This document shows positions 8,259-17,408 of a stretch of DNA of 64,000 nt, in pieces (within the stretch, counting starts at the first letter, position 1; the number at the start of each line of letters is the position of its first letter). Both the position numbers and the translations under genes were made by a program. The notes beneath the pieces are model-generated. The model searched no databases. It worked only from the letters and a program-made list of their open reading frames with translations, and was not told the origin of the DNA. Origin of the DNA: Cytophagales bacterium (GTDB lineage Bacteria; Bacteroidota; Bacteroidia; Cytophagales; Spirosomataceae); contig RDXN01000034.1 in NCBI GenBank assembly GCA_004292855.1, forward strand, positions 62,001-126,000, written 5' to 3'.

Positions 8259-8290
8259 TCGTACAGCTCACTAGTCGATACATATCACCT

Positions 8291-8331
8291 GCCCCACTGT
8301 GTAAGAATTTACACAGTGGGGCATTATTTTT
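8291..8331 (+). terminator. Intrinsic terminator after the kinase gene
   Basis: GCCCCACTGTGTAA (8291-8304) pairs perfectly with 8309-8322 around a GAAT loop and is followed by ATTATTTTT. This is a strong 14-bp stem. Confidence 0.9.
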
Positions 8332-8499
8332 CTACAGTAATTCAATGGAGTTAAAAGAATATAAGCTCAAATACCAAAGCACATCACCAAATAGCTATTG
8401 ATTATAAGCCACTTACAAATGATATGTTACTTTACGGGGGGATGTTCGTTCAAATGGCACTAAATTCTCTAGGATTATATACTATAAACGCACTACGTT

Positions 8500-8721
8500 A
8501 TGATGTGGAATGATACTCATTTTCCGGCGGCTATGCGGTCGTTAAACGCAAGCACCCGACGAAAGGCCATTGAGCTTGCGAATCGCCTGATGGCGCAGGG
8601 GGATGTGTCTCGTCAGGAAGCGATTACGCTGAGTATTGCCGAAGCCCGTCGATTGGCGCGACAACCGGCTGTGCCGAATGATGCAACGGCCACGACCAAA
8701 CTCTACGCGTTGCCCCGATAA
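8500..8721 (+). CDS. Small helical protein of unknown function
   Basis: 73 residues starting MMWNDTHFPAAMRSL. The layout (Trp near the start, a YP/FP-x-x-M-x-x-L stretch, then R-K-A-I-E-L-A-N and a second helix TLSIAEARRLAR) matches a family of ~70-residue proteins common in bacteria that start MPW and contain KAIEIAN. I recall no established function for it. The start may be either of the first two ATGs (8500 or 8503). It lies 29 bp before the Cys-rich four-helix gene and is probably co-transcribed with it. Confidence 0.6.
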   Translation: MMWNDTHFPAAMRSLNASTRRKAIELANRLMAQGDVSRQEAITLSIAEARRLARQPAVPNDATATTKLYALPR

Positions 8722-8750
8722 CAAGCTACCTGTCAAACTCAATACCTGTT

Positions 8751-9167
8751 ATGAACTGGAAGAAAAACATTTACGATTCCTTAACGGGGTGTGCTGCCCT
8801 GTGTGATGAAGTTGCTACAAACTCGTCGCGCCAACCCGATATCGAAGCTTATTACCGCTTTATTTTCCTGAATCTCGACTGTGCCGACCTCTGTCGGCAG
8901 GTGGCCATGTTGTATGTGCGCGGCTCCGAAAACACTCGTTTGCTGGCCCAAACCTGCATTGAGGTGTGTGAAAAATGTGCGGAAGAATCGGCCAATCTGG
9001 CTACGGAAGAGGCCAAACAGGTCTATGCGATGTGTCATCAGACAATCCGAAGCTGCATTGGTATTCTGGGCATGGAGGAGAATCTGGCCCTGGACACTGC
9101 CAACCCACGCACAACCTCGTCGACGCTGTTTTACGGCATCGATCTGCGTGAGACGATATATAATTAA
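8751..9167 (+). CDS. Four-helix-bundle cysteine-rich protein (DUF326 / Csp-like copper storage type)
   Basis: 138 residues, mostly helical, with cysteines spaced along the helix faces: GCAALCDE, DCADLCRQ, TCIEVCEKCAEE and MCHQTIRSC. This pattern is that of DUF326 proteins, whose Csp members store Cu(I) inside a four-helix bundle through Cys thiolates. There is no signal peptide, so it would be the cytosolic type. The C-terminal ~25 residues are a less conserved tail. It is flanked by small stress-type genes. The metal is inferred from the family only. Confidence 0.8.
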   Translation: MNWKKNIYDSLTGCAALCDEVATNSSRQPDIEAYYRFIFLNLDCADLCRQVAMLYVRGSENTRLLAQTCIEVCEKCAEESANLATEEAKQVYAMCHQTIRSCIGILGMEENLALDTANPRTTSSTLFYGIDLRETIYN

Positions 9168-9181
9168 GAGTTAGCACTCCC

Positions 9182-9255
9182 GGTCTGTCAGAATACAGAC
9201 CACGGAATCGGTGTGGCGGGCAGTAAATGGTTTTTTAAAACCATCTGCCCGCCAC
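9182..9255 (+). repeat. Two tandem hairpins between the Cys-rich and PNPOx genes
   Basis: GGTCTGT/ACAGACC (9182-9188 with 9195-9201) is followed by a larger dyad, GTGGCGGGCAG (9213-9223) with 9245-9255, which continues inward after a 3-nt bulge as ATGGTTTT/AAAACCAT. The tail GCTTCGTTTTAG is only partly T-rich, so this is an attenuator-like or weak terminator structure splitting the gene group. Confidence 0.6.
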
Positions 9256-9286
9256 GCTTCGTTTTAGTACAAATTGAAAACACGTT

Positions 9287-9790
9287 ATGGAAACCAAACA
9301 ACAGCACAACCCCGATCTGGAGAAGATCAAAGAACTAGTTGAAGACATCCGAATCGCCATGATGACAACCGTTGACGAAGGCGGGCATCTGGTGAGCCGT
9401 CCGATGGCCGTAATGCAGATGGACACCGACGGAACACTCTGGTTCTTTACCAAGAAAAGCTCCCCCAAAGTTGATCAGATCGAGAACCATGAGCAACAGG
9501 TGAACCTGAGCTTTGCCGATACCGGCGACTCGTCGTATGTGTCGATTAGTGGCACGGCGCAGGAGACAGACGACCGGGCAAAAATCGAGGAACTCTGGTC
9601 GCCAATGGCTAAGCCCTGGTTCCCCGAAGGCAAGGACGACCCTCAATTGACCATCCTGAAAGTGCATACGAACATGGCCGAGTATTGGGATTCAAACTCA
9701 AGCCGAATGGTACGGTTTCTGGAAATGGCCCGCGCTGCCGTAACAGGCGACACGTATAAGGAGGGCGAGAACAAGAAAGTTTATAACTAG
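9287..9790 (+). CDS. Pyridoxamine 5'-phosphate oxidase-like general stress protein (GSP26 type)
   Basis: 167 residues forming an FMN-binding split barrel. LVEDIRIAMMTTVDEGGHLVSRPM opens the barrel and DGTLWFFTKKSSPKVDQIE is the typical second segment. VNLSFADTGDSSYVSISGTAQ and WSPMAKPWFPEGKDDP are hallmark stretches of the general stress protein 26 group within the PNPOx-like family. Members bind flavin; physiological substrates are mostly unknown. The next gene starts directly after the stop codon, so the two are co-translated. Confidence 0.85.
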   Translation: METKQQHNPDLEKIKELVEDIRIAMMTTVDEGGHLVSRPMAVMQMDTDGTLWFFTKKSSPKVDQIENHEQQVNLSFADTGDSSYVSISGTAQETDDRAKIEELWSPMAKPWFPEGKDDPQLTILKVHTNMAEYWDSNSSRMVRFLEMARAAVTGDTYKEGENKKVYN

Positions 9791-10516
9791 ATGATCGCTA
9801 CGCCCACAAACACGGGTTGGCGGATTATTCAACAACAGGCGCACGGGCTGCTTGCCATGCAGGCAGCCCTGCACTGGGCCGCCGATAAACGCCCCGTCCG
9901 CTGGCCCGAGACGCTCGTAGCCTTATCCGAACACGACGACGGGCAGGACGCCTGGGAAGGTCGCAATCACCTGACCGAAGCCGGTGCCCCGCTCGATTTC
10001 CGAACGCTCGAATACTCGGTGAAGCAGGCTAAGCACATGATCCAGATTGGCCTGGAAAAGAGCCGTTGGAACGCCTTGATGCTGTCGATGCACACCACGT
10101 TTTTATACGAACCGAAACGCGGCACCGACCCGGCCCTCGATGAGTTTCTGGACCAACAGAAGAGCAATCAAACGAAGTGGCGGAAGCAGTACAAAGCGAG
10201 TGTGGCCGAGGCCAAATACGCCTATGATTTTCTGCAATGGTGCGATGCACTGTCGCTAGTGCTGTGCCAGGAGTTATTGCAGATGGAAGAACGACGGTTG
10301 GAGGTGAGCAAGGGGCCGGATGGCACGCCATACTTCATTTTTCAACGCAACGACGGCTCTGTGGGACTTGATCCGTGGCCCTTCGACTCAGCACAATTTG
10401 AGATTCATGTGGAGAGTTTACGGCTTACTCAACTGGCCTTTGCGAATGACCGCGAGTTGTACGACGCGCTGGGTGATGCAGAGGTCGAGGAGCTGAGCTG
10501 GGTGTTCAAAAAATAG
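9791..10516 (+). CDS. DUF3891 family protein
   Basis: 241 residues. The start ATG follows the previous TAG with no spacing. The mostly helical protein has conserved-looking His/Asp/Glu positions (QQAHGLLAMQAALHW, ALSEHDDGQDAWEG, HTTFLYEP and DFLQWCDALSLVLCQ), an arrangement reminiscent of all-helical metal-dependent phosphohydrolases. It matches the DUF3891 type as I recall it; activity is unknown. Pairing with a stress-type flavoprotein suggests a stress-related role (inference). It is convergent with glgX across a long palindrome. Confidence 0.75.
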   Translation: MIATPTNTGWRIIQQQAHGLLAMQAALHWAADKRPVRWPETLVALSEHDDGQDAWEGRNHLTEAGAPLDFRTLEYSVKQAKHMIQIGLEKSRWNALMLSMHTTFLYEPKRGTDPALDEFLDQQKSNQTKWRKQYKASVAEAKYAYDFLQWCDALSLVLCQELLQMEERRLEVSKGPDGTPYFIFQRNDGSVGLDPWPFDSAQFEIHVESLRLTQLAFANDRELYDALGDAEVEELSWVFKK

Positions 10517-10532
10517 CTTTTTTAACCACAAG

Positions 10533-10627
10533 TTTTTTGTCATCCCGAAGCATGAGGGATCTATCCTGCTTATTCTCAACTTGATTGTAAGCAGAGTAGA
10601 TCCCTCATGCTTCGGGATGACAAAAAA
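10533..10627. repeat. Long intergenic palindrome, GTCATCCCGA family, copy 1
   Basis: Arms 10533-10563 and 10597-10627 are perfect 31-bp inverted repeats. They begin with T6 and GTCATCCCGA and end inward with GAGGGATCTA. The stem continues with CTGCTTA/TAAGCAG (10567-10573 with 10588-10594). The variable middle of the arm here is AGCAT. It sits between the convergent DUF3891 and glgX genes. T runs on both outer sides would allow termination in both directions. Confidence 0.95.
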
Positions 10628-10637
10628 CGCAAATCAT

Positions 10638-12794
10638 CTACCGTACCAACTTCAACAACACCGACGAGCGGGCCGGGATCGTGAATTTCTCCTTGACAGT
10701 GATCTTATCGCCCTGCTCGCTGAAATGCCCGTCGGAGGTGTTTACCAGGATAGCCCAATGATGTCCGCGACCGGGTCGGGGCAGTGTAAAAGGCAGGTCT
10801 TCCCAGTAGCTGTTGAGTATCCAGACGAGATGATCAGGCGCGATGGGGGTGCCATCTTCCTCTTGTTCCTCGACCTTCTCGCCATTGATCGACAGGGCCA
10901 CACAACGCGTGTTGCCGTTTTGCCAGTCGGCATCGTTCATGGAATGCCCGTCCGGGCGAAGCCACTCGATTTGCTCTGTCTCATAAAACTTCCGCCGACG
11001 CAACAGGGGAATATGCTGGCGGATGGCAGTCAGGTGGCTCGTGAAATCGAAGAGCTGTTGCTGAGCCTCCGTCCAGTCCCAATTCATCCAGCTTAGCTCA
11101 TTATCCTGATTATACACGTTGTTGTTGCCGTTCTGGGTGCGGCCACACTCATCGCCCATCACAATCATCGGCGTTCCCTGACTGAGCAAGAGGGTGGTCA
11201 GGAAATTGCGTTTGGTGCGTTCGCGAAGGGCGATAATCCCGGCATCGTCGGTGTTACCCTCAGCACCGTGGTTCCAGCTTTCGTTGTCGTTGGCTCCGTC
11301 GTTGTTGTTCTCGCCGTTGTCGTCGTTGTGCTTCTCGTTGTAGCTCACAAGGTCGTTGAGCGTGAACCCGTCGTGGGCCGTGATGAAGTTGACGCTGTTG
11401 TTGGGCGAGCGGCCATCATTGCCGTAGAGGTCGGGGCTACCAAGCAGACGGTATTGAAGTTCGTTGGCCTGATGCTCATCGCCTTTCCAGAACTTGCGGA
11501 CATTGTCGCGGTATTTGCCGTTCCACTCGGACCAACTCACCGGGAACTGCCCCACATGGTACGAACCAATATCCCAGGGTTCGGCAATGAGTTTCACCTG
11601 CGCCAGGATGGGGTCCTGCGCAACCGTGTCGAGGAACGACGAAATCCGGCCGGCCTCGCTCTCGTCGCGAATCAGGGCCGACGCCAAATCGAACCGGAAC
11701 CCATCAACGTGCATCTCGGTGACCCAATACCGCAGGCTATCCATCACGAGTTGAAGCGTACGGGGGTGAGTCAGGTCGACTGTGTTGCCGGTGCCCGTAA
11801 AGTCGTTGAAGTAGATCGGATTTTCTTCAACCTGCCGGTAGTAAGCCCGGTTGTCGATGCCCTTCATGGAAAGCGTTGGCCCCATTTGGTTGCCCTCGGC
11901 GGTGTGGTTATAGACCACGTCGAGAATCACCTCGATGCCCGCCTTGTGGAACGCCTTCACCATCGCTTTGAACTCGGTTACCTGTTGCCCCATTGTGCCG
12001 GATGACGAATAGGTGTTCTGCGGGGCAAAGAAGCCAATGGAGTTGTAGCCCCAGTAGCTCTCGTTGGTAAACTGATGAATGGGCAGCAGTTCAACCGCTG
12101 TGATGCCCAGTCGCTTAAGGTAGTCGATGCTTTCGGGCGTGGCCATACCGGCATAGGTGCCCCGAATTTCCTCCGCAATGGTCGGGTGTTGTTTGGTGAA
12201 GCCCTTTACATGCACCTCGTAAATGACCGTGCGCGACATGGGCGTTTGCGGGGCAGCATCGTCGTCCCAATCGAAAACCGGGTCGATCACAATGCTCTTG
12301 GGCATGTGCGGGCCGCTGTCTTCGGTATCCATCGTCAACACCTTCTCGTCGCCTTCTTCCTTAAGGTCATACCCCAAAAACGAGTCGTGGTGTTCGACGG
12401 GCGCGTGGATGGCCCTGGCGTAGGGGTCGAGCAGGAGTTTGTAGGGGTTGAAGTAATGGCCCTCCTGCGGGTCGTAGGGGCCATCGACCCGGTAGCCATA
12501 CAGTTGCCCCGGCGCAATGTCATTGATGTAAATGTGCCAAACGCGCTCGGTTTGCTCGGTCACAGGAATGCTGACGAGTTCCGTCGCGGGGTCGTTGGCG
12601 TCGTAGAGGCAGATGTAAACGGCGGTGGCGTTCTCGCTAAACAGGGCGAAGTTGGTGCCCTCAGCATCGGGGGTGGCACCCAGCGGGTAGGGTTTGCCGG
12701 GGCGGGTGGTGTAATCGTTGGGGGTACGGCCTTCCGGCGAATGGATACTGTTGACCGACGAACCTTCGTCGGCTGGTAAATCAATCGGTTTCAT
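10638..12794 (-). CDS. glgX: Glycogen debranching enzyme GlgX
   Basis: 718 residues, the usual length for GlgX/isoamylase-type enzymes, which hydrolyse alpha-1,6 branches of glycogen or limit dextrins. The N-terminal CBM48 domain starts at YPLGATPDAEGTNFALFSE. The GH13 barrel has VILDVVYNHTAEGN (region I), VDGFRFDLASAL (nucleophile Asp), LIAEPWDIG (acid/base Glu) and FITAHDGFTLND (transition-state Asp), followed by the Asn/Gly-rich loop ENNNDGANDNESWNHG that is typical of GlgX. No frameshift. Cytoplasmic. It stands apart from other glycogen genes, among stress-type genes. Confidence 0.95.
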   Translation of the reverse strand: MKPIDLPADEGSSVNSIHSPEGRTPNDYTTRPGKPYPLGATPDAEGTNFALFSENATAVYICLYDANDPATELVSIPVTEQTERVWHIYINDIAPGQLYGYRVDGPYDPQEGHYFNPYKLLLDPYARAIHAPVEHHDSFLGYDLKEEGDEKVLTMDTEDSGPHMPKSIVIDPVFDWDDDAAPQTPMSRTVIYEVHVKGFTKQHPTIAEEIRGTYAGMATPESIDYLKRLGITAVELLPIHQFTNESYWGYNSIGFFAPQNTYSSSGTMGQQVTEFKAMVKAFHKAGIEVILDVVYNHTAEGNQMGPTLSMKGIDNRAYYRQVEENPIYFNDFTGTGNTVDLTHPRTLQLVMDSLRYWVTEMHVDGFRFDLASALIRDESEAGRISSFLDTVAQDPILAQVKLIAEPWDIGSYHVGQFPVSWSEWNGKYRDNVRKFWKGDEHQANELQYRLLGSPDLYGNDGRSPNNSVNFITAHDGFTLNDLVSYNEKHNDDNGENNNDGANDNESWNHGAEGNTDDAGIIALRERTKRNFLTTLLLSQGTPMIVMGDECGRTQNGNNNVYNQDNELSWMNWDWTEAQQQLFDFTSHLTAIRQHIPLLRRRKFYETEQIEWLRPDGHSMNDADWQNGNTRCVALSINGEKVEEQEEDGTPIAPDHLVWILNSYWEDLPFTLPRPGRGHHWAILVNTSDGHFSEQGDKITVKEKFTIPARSSVLLKLVR

Positions 12795-12967
12795 AGCGTT
12801 GAATTGTAGAAGTACTTACCTTAAAAACCGGGGGTGAAGGCAAAAGGTTTTGGAAAGGTGAGCATCAATAAAAAAGCACAGAGCTACCCAGAGCTATAAA
12901 ACTCCGTGTAACTCCATGCATCTCTGCGGTCCTCCCGCTCCGTGCGTCTCTGTGTCTAAAAAACCCT

Positions 12968-13831
12968 TTACGAGTTTACCACCTCGCCCCCATTCACGTG
13001 GATGGTTTGGCCAGTGATATAGCTGGCATCGTCGGAGGCCAGGAACACGTAGGCTGGGGCGAGTTCGGCGGGTTGCCCCACGCGGCCCATCGGCACGTCC
13101 TTACCAAATTCGGCCACCTCTTCGGGCGACTTCGTCGAGACAATCAAGGGCGTCCAGATCGGGCCGGGGGCCACCTGATTCACGCGGATGCCCCGGTCGG
13201 CCAGGTTCTGCGACAGCGAGCGCGTGAACGACGTCACGGCCCCTTTGGTTGAACTGTAGTCGATCAGGGCCGGGCTACCTTTGAACGACACCACCGACGA
13301 GGTGTTGATGATGCTGTCGTAGGCCGCCATGTGGGGTAACACGTTCTTGGTGAGCCGGAACATAGCCAGAATATTGATCTCGAAGGTGTCTTTCATCTGC
13401 TCGTCGGAGATGTTGACAAACTCCTTCTGCTCCACGTGATTGGCCGCATTGTTCACCAAAATATTGACCCGCTTGTAGGTGCTGACTACCTTACCCACGG
13501 CCTCGCGGATGTACGAGATTTCGCGCAAATCGCCGGGCAACAGCAGGCACCGACGCCCTTCGGTCTCAACCAATCGCTTCGTTTCCTGAGCGTCTTGCTC
13601 CTCGCGGGGGTGATACATCAGGGCCAAATCGGCCCCCTCGCGGGCAAAATGCACGGCGATGGCCCGCCCAATGCCGGAATCACCACCCGTAATGAGCGCG
13701 ACTTTGTGTTCTAACTTACCGGCCCCCTCGTAATTGTCCCGAATGTAAATCGGTTTGGGGTCCATTTGATGTTCCAAACCCGGCTGCGCATCCTGGTGCT
13801 GGGGTTTGGTTTCGATTTCCATGTTTTGCAT
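12968..13831 (-). CDS. SDR family oxidoreductase (YhdF/YdaD-like), copy A
   Basis: 287 residues from the ATG at 13831 (MQNMEIETKPQHQD); an upstream in-frame start at 13855 would run into the palindromic repeat. The Rossmann signature is TGGDSGIGRAIA, then LVNNAAN, catalytic Ser in NTSSVVSF and YSSTK (Tyr-x-x-x-Lys). The C-terminal FLASDDASYITGQTIHVNGG is typical of classical SDRs. The ~45-residue N-terminal extension rich in Gln/Pro/His marks the general-stress group that includes Bacillus YhdF/YdaD. Substrate unknown. It is a tandem paralogue of the next gene on the same strand. Confidence 0.9.
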   Translation of the reverse strand: MQNMEIETKPQHQDAQPGLEHQMDPKPIYIRDNYEGAGKLEHKVALITGGDSGIGRAIAVHFAREGADLALMYHPREEQDAQETKRLVETEGRRCLLLPGDLREISYIREAVGKVVSTYKRVNILVNNAANHVEQKEFVNISDEQMKDTFEINILAMFRLTKNVLPHMAAYDSIINTSSVVSFKGSPALIDYSSTKGAVTSFTRSLSQNLADRGIRVNQVAPGPIWTPLIVSTKSPEEVAEFGKDVPMGRVGQPAELAPAYVFLASDDASYITGQTIHVNGGEVVNS

Positions 13832-13848
13832 AACGTTGGCTGGCTTAC

Positions 13849-13937
13849 GTTTCAAGTTTCAATGCTACGCGTTTCAAGTTTCAGCAGAAACGCCGAAGGC
13901 ATTGAAACCTGAGACGCGTAGCATTGAAACCTGAAAC
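13849..13937. repeat. Intergenic imperfect palindrome with GTTTCA repeats
   Basis: Arms 13849-13872 and 13914-13937 (24 bp) pair at 23 positions with one G-T wobble. The perfect core is TTTCAATGCTACGCGT (13857-13872). The arms themselves hold direct copies of TTTCAAGTTTCA, and an inner copy extends the stem. It lies between the two tandem SDR genes, next to the 3' end of copy B. Different in sequence from the GTCATCCCGA family. Confidence 0.85.
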
Positions 13938-13941
13938 TAGT

Positions 13942-14796
13942 TTATCCATTAATTATCGTCCCGCCATTCGGATGAATCACTTCGCCAGTAATGTAGCTCG
14001 CATCGTCGGAGGCCAGAAATACGTAGGCCGGGGCCACTTCAGACGGCTGACCGGGTCGTTTCATCGGCACGTCTTTGCCGAACATAGCCACCTTCTGCTT
14101 ATCGAACGACGACGGGATCAGCGGGGTCCAGATTGGCCCCGGAGCCACGCCGTTAACCCGGATTTTCTTCTCGGCCAAATTACCCGACAACGCCCGCGTG
14201 AAGGTCATAATGGCCCCTTTGGTTGATGAATAGTCGATCAGGTCGGCGCGACCCTGATAGGCCGTAATCGAGGTTGTGTTGATGATTGAATCTCCCTCCT
14301 TCAGATGAGGCAGAGCGGCCCGCGTGACCCTGAAAAACGAGTAAATATTGGTTTCGTACGTTTTGAGCAGGTCTTCGTCGCGGATTTGCTCGAAGTGATC
14401 GTGGGGGTATTGAATCCCGGCGTTGTTTACCAGAACATTCAGTTGCCCAAACTCCCGAATGGTGTCGTCGACTACCTGCTTACAAAAATCGGGGTTCTTC
14501 AAATCGCCCGACAGCAAGAGGCAGTCCTGCCCCTCAGCTTCCACGAGGTCTTTGGTTCTCTGGGCGTCGGATTCCTCTTCGGGGGTATACACAATGGCAA
14601 CCTCGGCCCCCTCGCGGGCAAAGTGAATGGCCACGGCCCGACCGATGCCGGAGTCGCCCCCGGTAATGAGCGCGACCTTGTTTCTGAGCTTGTTCGATCC
14701 CCGGTAGTTATGCCGAATGTATTTCGGTTCGGGGGTCATTTGCCCCTCAATACCCGGTTGTGGGTCCTGATGCTGGGGCGGAATTTTGTTTTCCAT
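13942..14796 (-). CDS. SDR family oxidoreductase (YhdF/YdaD-like), copy B
   Basis: 284 residues from the ATG at 14796 (MENKIPPQHQD); an in-frame start at 14829 would place the first codons inside a hairpin. Same architecture as copy A: an N-terminal PQHQDPQPGIEGQM tail, TGGDSGIGRAVA, LVNNAGIQ, catalytic Ser in NTTSITAY, YSSTK and FLASDDASYITGEVIHPNGG. The two proteins align end to end with many substitutions, so the duplication is old or the copies have specialised. Likely an NAD(P)-dependent alcohol/sugar dehydrogenase of the general-stress type. Confidence 0.9.
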   Translation of the reverse strand: MENKIPPQHQDPQPGIEGQMTPEPKYIRHNYRGSNKLRNKVALITGGDSGIGRAVAIHFAREGAEVAIVYTPEEESDAQRTKDLVEAEGQDCLLLSGDLKNPDFCKQVVDDTIREFGQLNVLVNNAGIQYPHDHFEQIRDEDLLKTYETNIYSFFRVTRAALPHLKEGDSIINTTSITAYQGRADLIDYSSTKGAIMTFTRALSGNLAEKKIRVNGVAPGPIWTPLIPSSFDKQKVAMFGKDVPMKRPGQPSEVAPAYVFLASDDASYITGEVIHPNGGTIING

Positions 14797-14798
14797 AA

Positions 14799-14841
14799 CG
14801 CGTTGAAGGCTTAAAACGTATAGTCTCAAGCCTTCAACGCG
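14799..14841 (-). promoter_or_regulatory. 14-bp leader hairpin directly before SDR copy B
   Basis: CGCGTTGAAGGCTT (14799-14812) is perfectly complementary to 14828-14841 with a 15-nt loop. On the minus strand the stem ends two bases before the start codon at 14796, so in RNA it could hide the ribosome landing site. Confidence 0.6.
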
Positions 14842-14888
14842 CTGTTCTATGGGTTGTTTAGAGAAATCTATTGAAACAGTGGAGATTC

Positions 14889-17339
14889 CTAAAACTCGAC
14901 AATAAACCCAATGGTTGGTGTGACAAATGGGTCGCTATTAGGCAGAATTGTGGGAACGCCATTGCTTCCATCGGGCCGGATAGGGCGGTTGTCGGTGGTT
15001 AGATAACCGGAACCATCAGTAGCCCGGCCCAGCACAAAGTCGGGGACATTGGGCGTGGGCAATACAAAGGCATTTTGCACGTCGAGGAACAGATCGAAGG
15101 TGGCCCGGCGGAAGTTCCACTTCTTGTCGATGCGGAAATCGAACTGGTTCAGGGGGTTTAACCGGAGGGTATTCAACTGCGAAAAATCAAGGACGCCCTG
15201 CCCCAGCGACAGGAAGTTACGTTGCGAAGCCACCAGGTCGAACGGGGTATAGGGCGCACCACCCGCAAACCGATACTTTAAACCGATCTCGTACCCCCGC
15301 TTGAATTTACGCCCCAGCAAGCCCGAAAATAGGTGTCGATTGTCCCAGGCCGAGGGTACCAAAACATCGTTTGCGCCCGAAAACAAACTTCGTACATAGG
15401 TGTACGAGGCCACCACAAACAGATTTTTGACCAGTTTTTGCTGAAAAAACACCTCCAGACCGTAGATACTCCCCCGGCCCGTACTGGTAACCCGCTCGTT
15501 ACCAATGGCGTTGAAGTCGGCACCGAGGTTGGCCAACGAGATTCCGTCCCGCACCGAGACCGGGTAGTTGCTGTATTTCTTGTAAAAACCCTCGACCGTG
15601 AACCGGCGGGTAGGACTGGGCAAAAACTCAACGCCCGCTACGTAGTGGTTCGAGGCAATGTACTCGTTATCGCGGTTCGCAAACTGCCCCTGCTCATTGC
15701 GGAAGCCCAACACGGTATAGATCGGAATTTTCGTGTAGCGACCCACCGACGCGTTGAGGTTCCAGCGTTCGTTGAGGGCGTAGCTCAGGGCCAACCGGGG
15801 CGAGAGCGTACGCAGCGGATTCATGCCGGTGGTGGTGAACGTGTTCATGTCGGTACGCAGACCCGCCGAGATGCCCAGTCGGTTGTTCAGCACGTTGCGG
15901 TTGACTTGCACAAATGCCCCAAACCGGCCCAAATCCAGATCCGTGTTCGACCGGACGCGGACCTCCGGCGAGACCTGCCGACCGTCGGCATCGAACACGG
16001 CGGTGCGAATTCGGCTGAACACATCGTTCTGAAATTGAGCATATTGTGCTGAGACTCCGTATGAATATCGCCAGCCATTGATTGATTTATTAATGTCGAT
16101 ACGGAGCTTATTCTCGATCTCCCGCGAACGAAGCCGCAATGCCCGCGCCGACTCGTCGCCTGTGCGCCCATCCTCGAACCGGTCAAGGGCGTTATCAAAC
16201 GCATTACGGCTGAGAGCGACGTTCAGAAAACCGTTTTCGATCAGGTGCCGCAACGACAGGCCACCCGTGTAGTTCCACTGATTCACGACGGGTGCCCGCC
16301 GAACCACAAACTCTTTGTCGGGCGAGGTTTCGCGGGGCACAGCAAAGCTAAACTCGTCGATGGCCCCTACGCCAACAGCCGTGAGTGTCGTTTTTTTGTT
16401 GAACCGGTGCGTGATTTTGGTCTGGAAATCCCAATAATTAGGCCGGATAGGCAGGTCGATCAATCGGAAAAAGTATTGCAGATACGACCGTCGGGCCGAG
16501 GCCAGAAACGTGGTTTTGGGGGAGATTGGCCCCTCGGTGGTCAGGGCGAGTTCGGTGCCGCTCACGCGGAAGTTGCCCTGCACGCGCTCGCGGCTTCCTT
16601 CGCGTTGCTTAAACTGAAACACCGACGCCAGCGCGTTGTCGTAGCGGGCATCGAAACTGCTTGATGACAGGGTTACGTCTTCGATAAACGATACGTTCAA
16701 AATCCCCTGCGGGCCACCCGTGCCGCCCTGGGTCTGGAAGTGATTAATGACCGGAATCTCGATCCCGTCGAGATAAAACACGTTTTCGTTGGGTGCGCCC
16801 CCTCGAATAATAATGTCGTTGCGCAGGCCCCCCGGCGACCCGCCCACGCCCGGCAGGGTCTGAATCACCCGCGACACGTCGAAGTTGCCGCCGGGGTTAG
16901 TTTTGATTTCCTCGGTCGTGAGCCGTTGGATTGAATTAGGGGTGGTGATACTCGACGCGGCTGCGGTGGCCCGGTTGGCGCGGACGGTCACCTCGTTCAG
17001 GCGTTGATTCTCTTCGTTCAGTTCAAAATTGGCCTGATTGTCGTTGCCCGATGTGACCACGAGGTTGAATTTTTCGAGGGGTGTGTACCCCACGTAGGTG
17101 GCAATCAGGTTGTAGCTACCAACGGGCAGGGTGAGTTTGTAGCGGCCTTCGGTATTGGTCACGACGCCCTGTGTGCCGTTGGCCACCTTCACAGTTACGC
17201 CAATGAGGAGTTCCTGGGTTGCCCCGTCACGCACCGTGCCGACAATGTTACCAACCCGCTGGTCGGCAGTTTGTGCATGAAGTTGAACGGGGACTAACCC
17301 CAATCCTAGACTAAGTAGGAGTATCGGTAGAAATCGCAT
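14889..17339 (-). CDS. TonB-dependent outer-membrane receptor
   Basis: 816 residues. A signal peptide (LPILLLSLGLGLVPVQLHAQ) is followed by a carboxypeptidase-regulatory-like domain (about 28-115; NIVGTVRDGATQELLIGVTV...YVGYTPLE), a plug domain (about 125-235; NPGGNFDVSRVIQTLPGV, then IIIRGGAPNENVFYLDGIEIP) and a 22-strand-type barrel ending in Phe (TIGFIVEF). It is shorter than SusC proteins and has no SusD partner, so a siderophore or cofactor receptor or a general TonB receptor of unknown ligand is more likely than a glycan importer. A MarR-like regulator gene lies upstream on the same strand. Confidence 0.92.
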   Translation of the reverse strand: MRFLPILLLSLGLGLVPVQLHAQTADQRVGNIVGTVRDGATQELLIGVTVKVANGTQGVVTNTEGRYKLTLPVGSYNLIATYVGYTPLEKFNLVVTSGNDNQANFELNEENQRLNEVTVRANRATAAASSITTPNSIQRLTTEEIKTNPGGNFDVSRVIQTLPGVGGSPGGLRNDIIIRGGAPNENVFYLDGIEIPVINHFQTQGGTGGPQGILNVSFIEDVTLSSSSFDARYDNALASVFQFKQREGSRERVQGNFRVSGTELALTTEGPISPKTTFLASARRSYLQYFFRLIDLPIRPNYWDFQTKITHRFNKKTTLTAVGVGAIDEFSFAVPRETSPDKEFVVRRAPVVNQWNYTGGLSLRHLIENGFLNVALSRNAFDNALDRFEDGRTGDESARALRLRSREIENKLRIDINKSINGWRYSYGVSAQYAQFQNDVFSRIRTAVFDADGRQVSPEVRVRSNTDLDLGRFGAFVQVNRNVLNNRLGISAGLRTDMNTFTTTGMNPLRTLSPRLALSYALNERWNLNASVGRYTKIPIYTVLGFRNEQGQFANRDNEYIASNHYVAGVEFLPSPTRRFTVEGFYKKYSNYPVSVRDGISLANLGADFNAIGNERVTSTGRGSIYGLEVFFQQKLVKNLFVVASYTYVRSLFSGANDVLVPSAWDNRHLFSGLLGRKFKRGYEIGLKYRFAGGAPYTPFDLVASQRNFLSLGQGVLDFSQLNTLRLNPLNQFDFRIDKKWNFRRATFDLFLDVQNAFVLPTPNVPDFVLGRATDGSGYLTTDNRPIRPDGSNGVPTILPNSDPFVTPTIGFIVEF

Positions 17340-17408
17340 ATGTGTTCTGCAATGAAGTGATTACAGGACAATAACATGCTGGTTTAAAAATTGTTGAATG
17401 TTTTTGTA

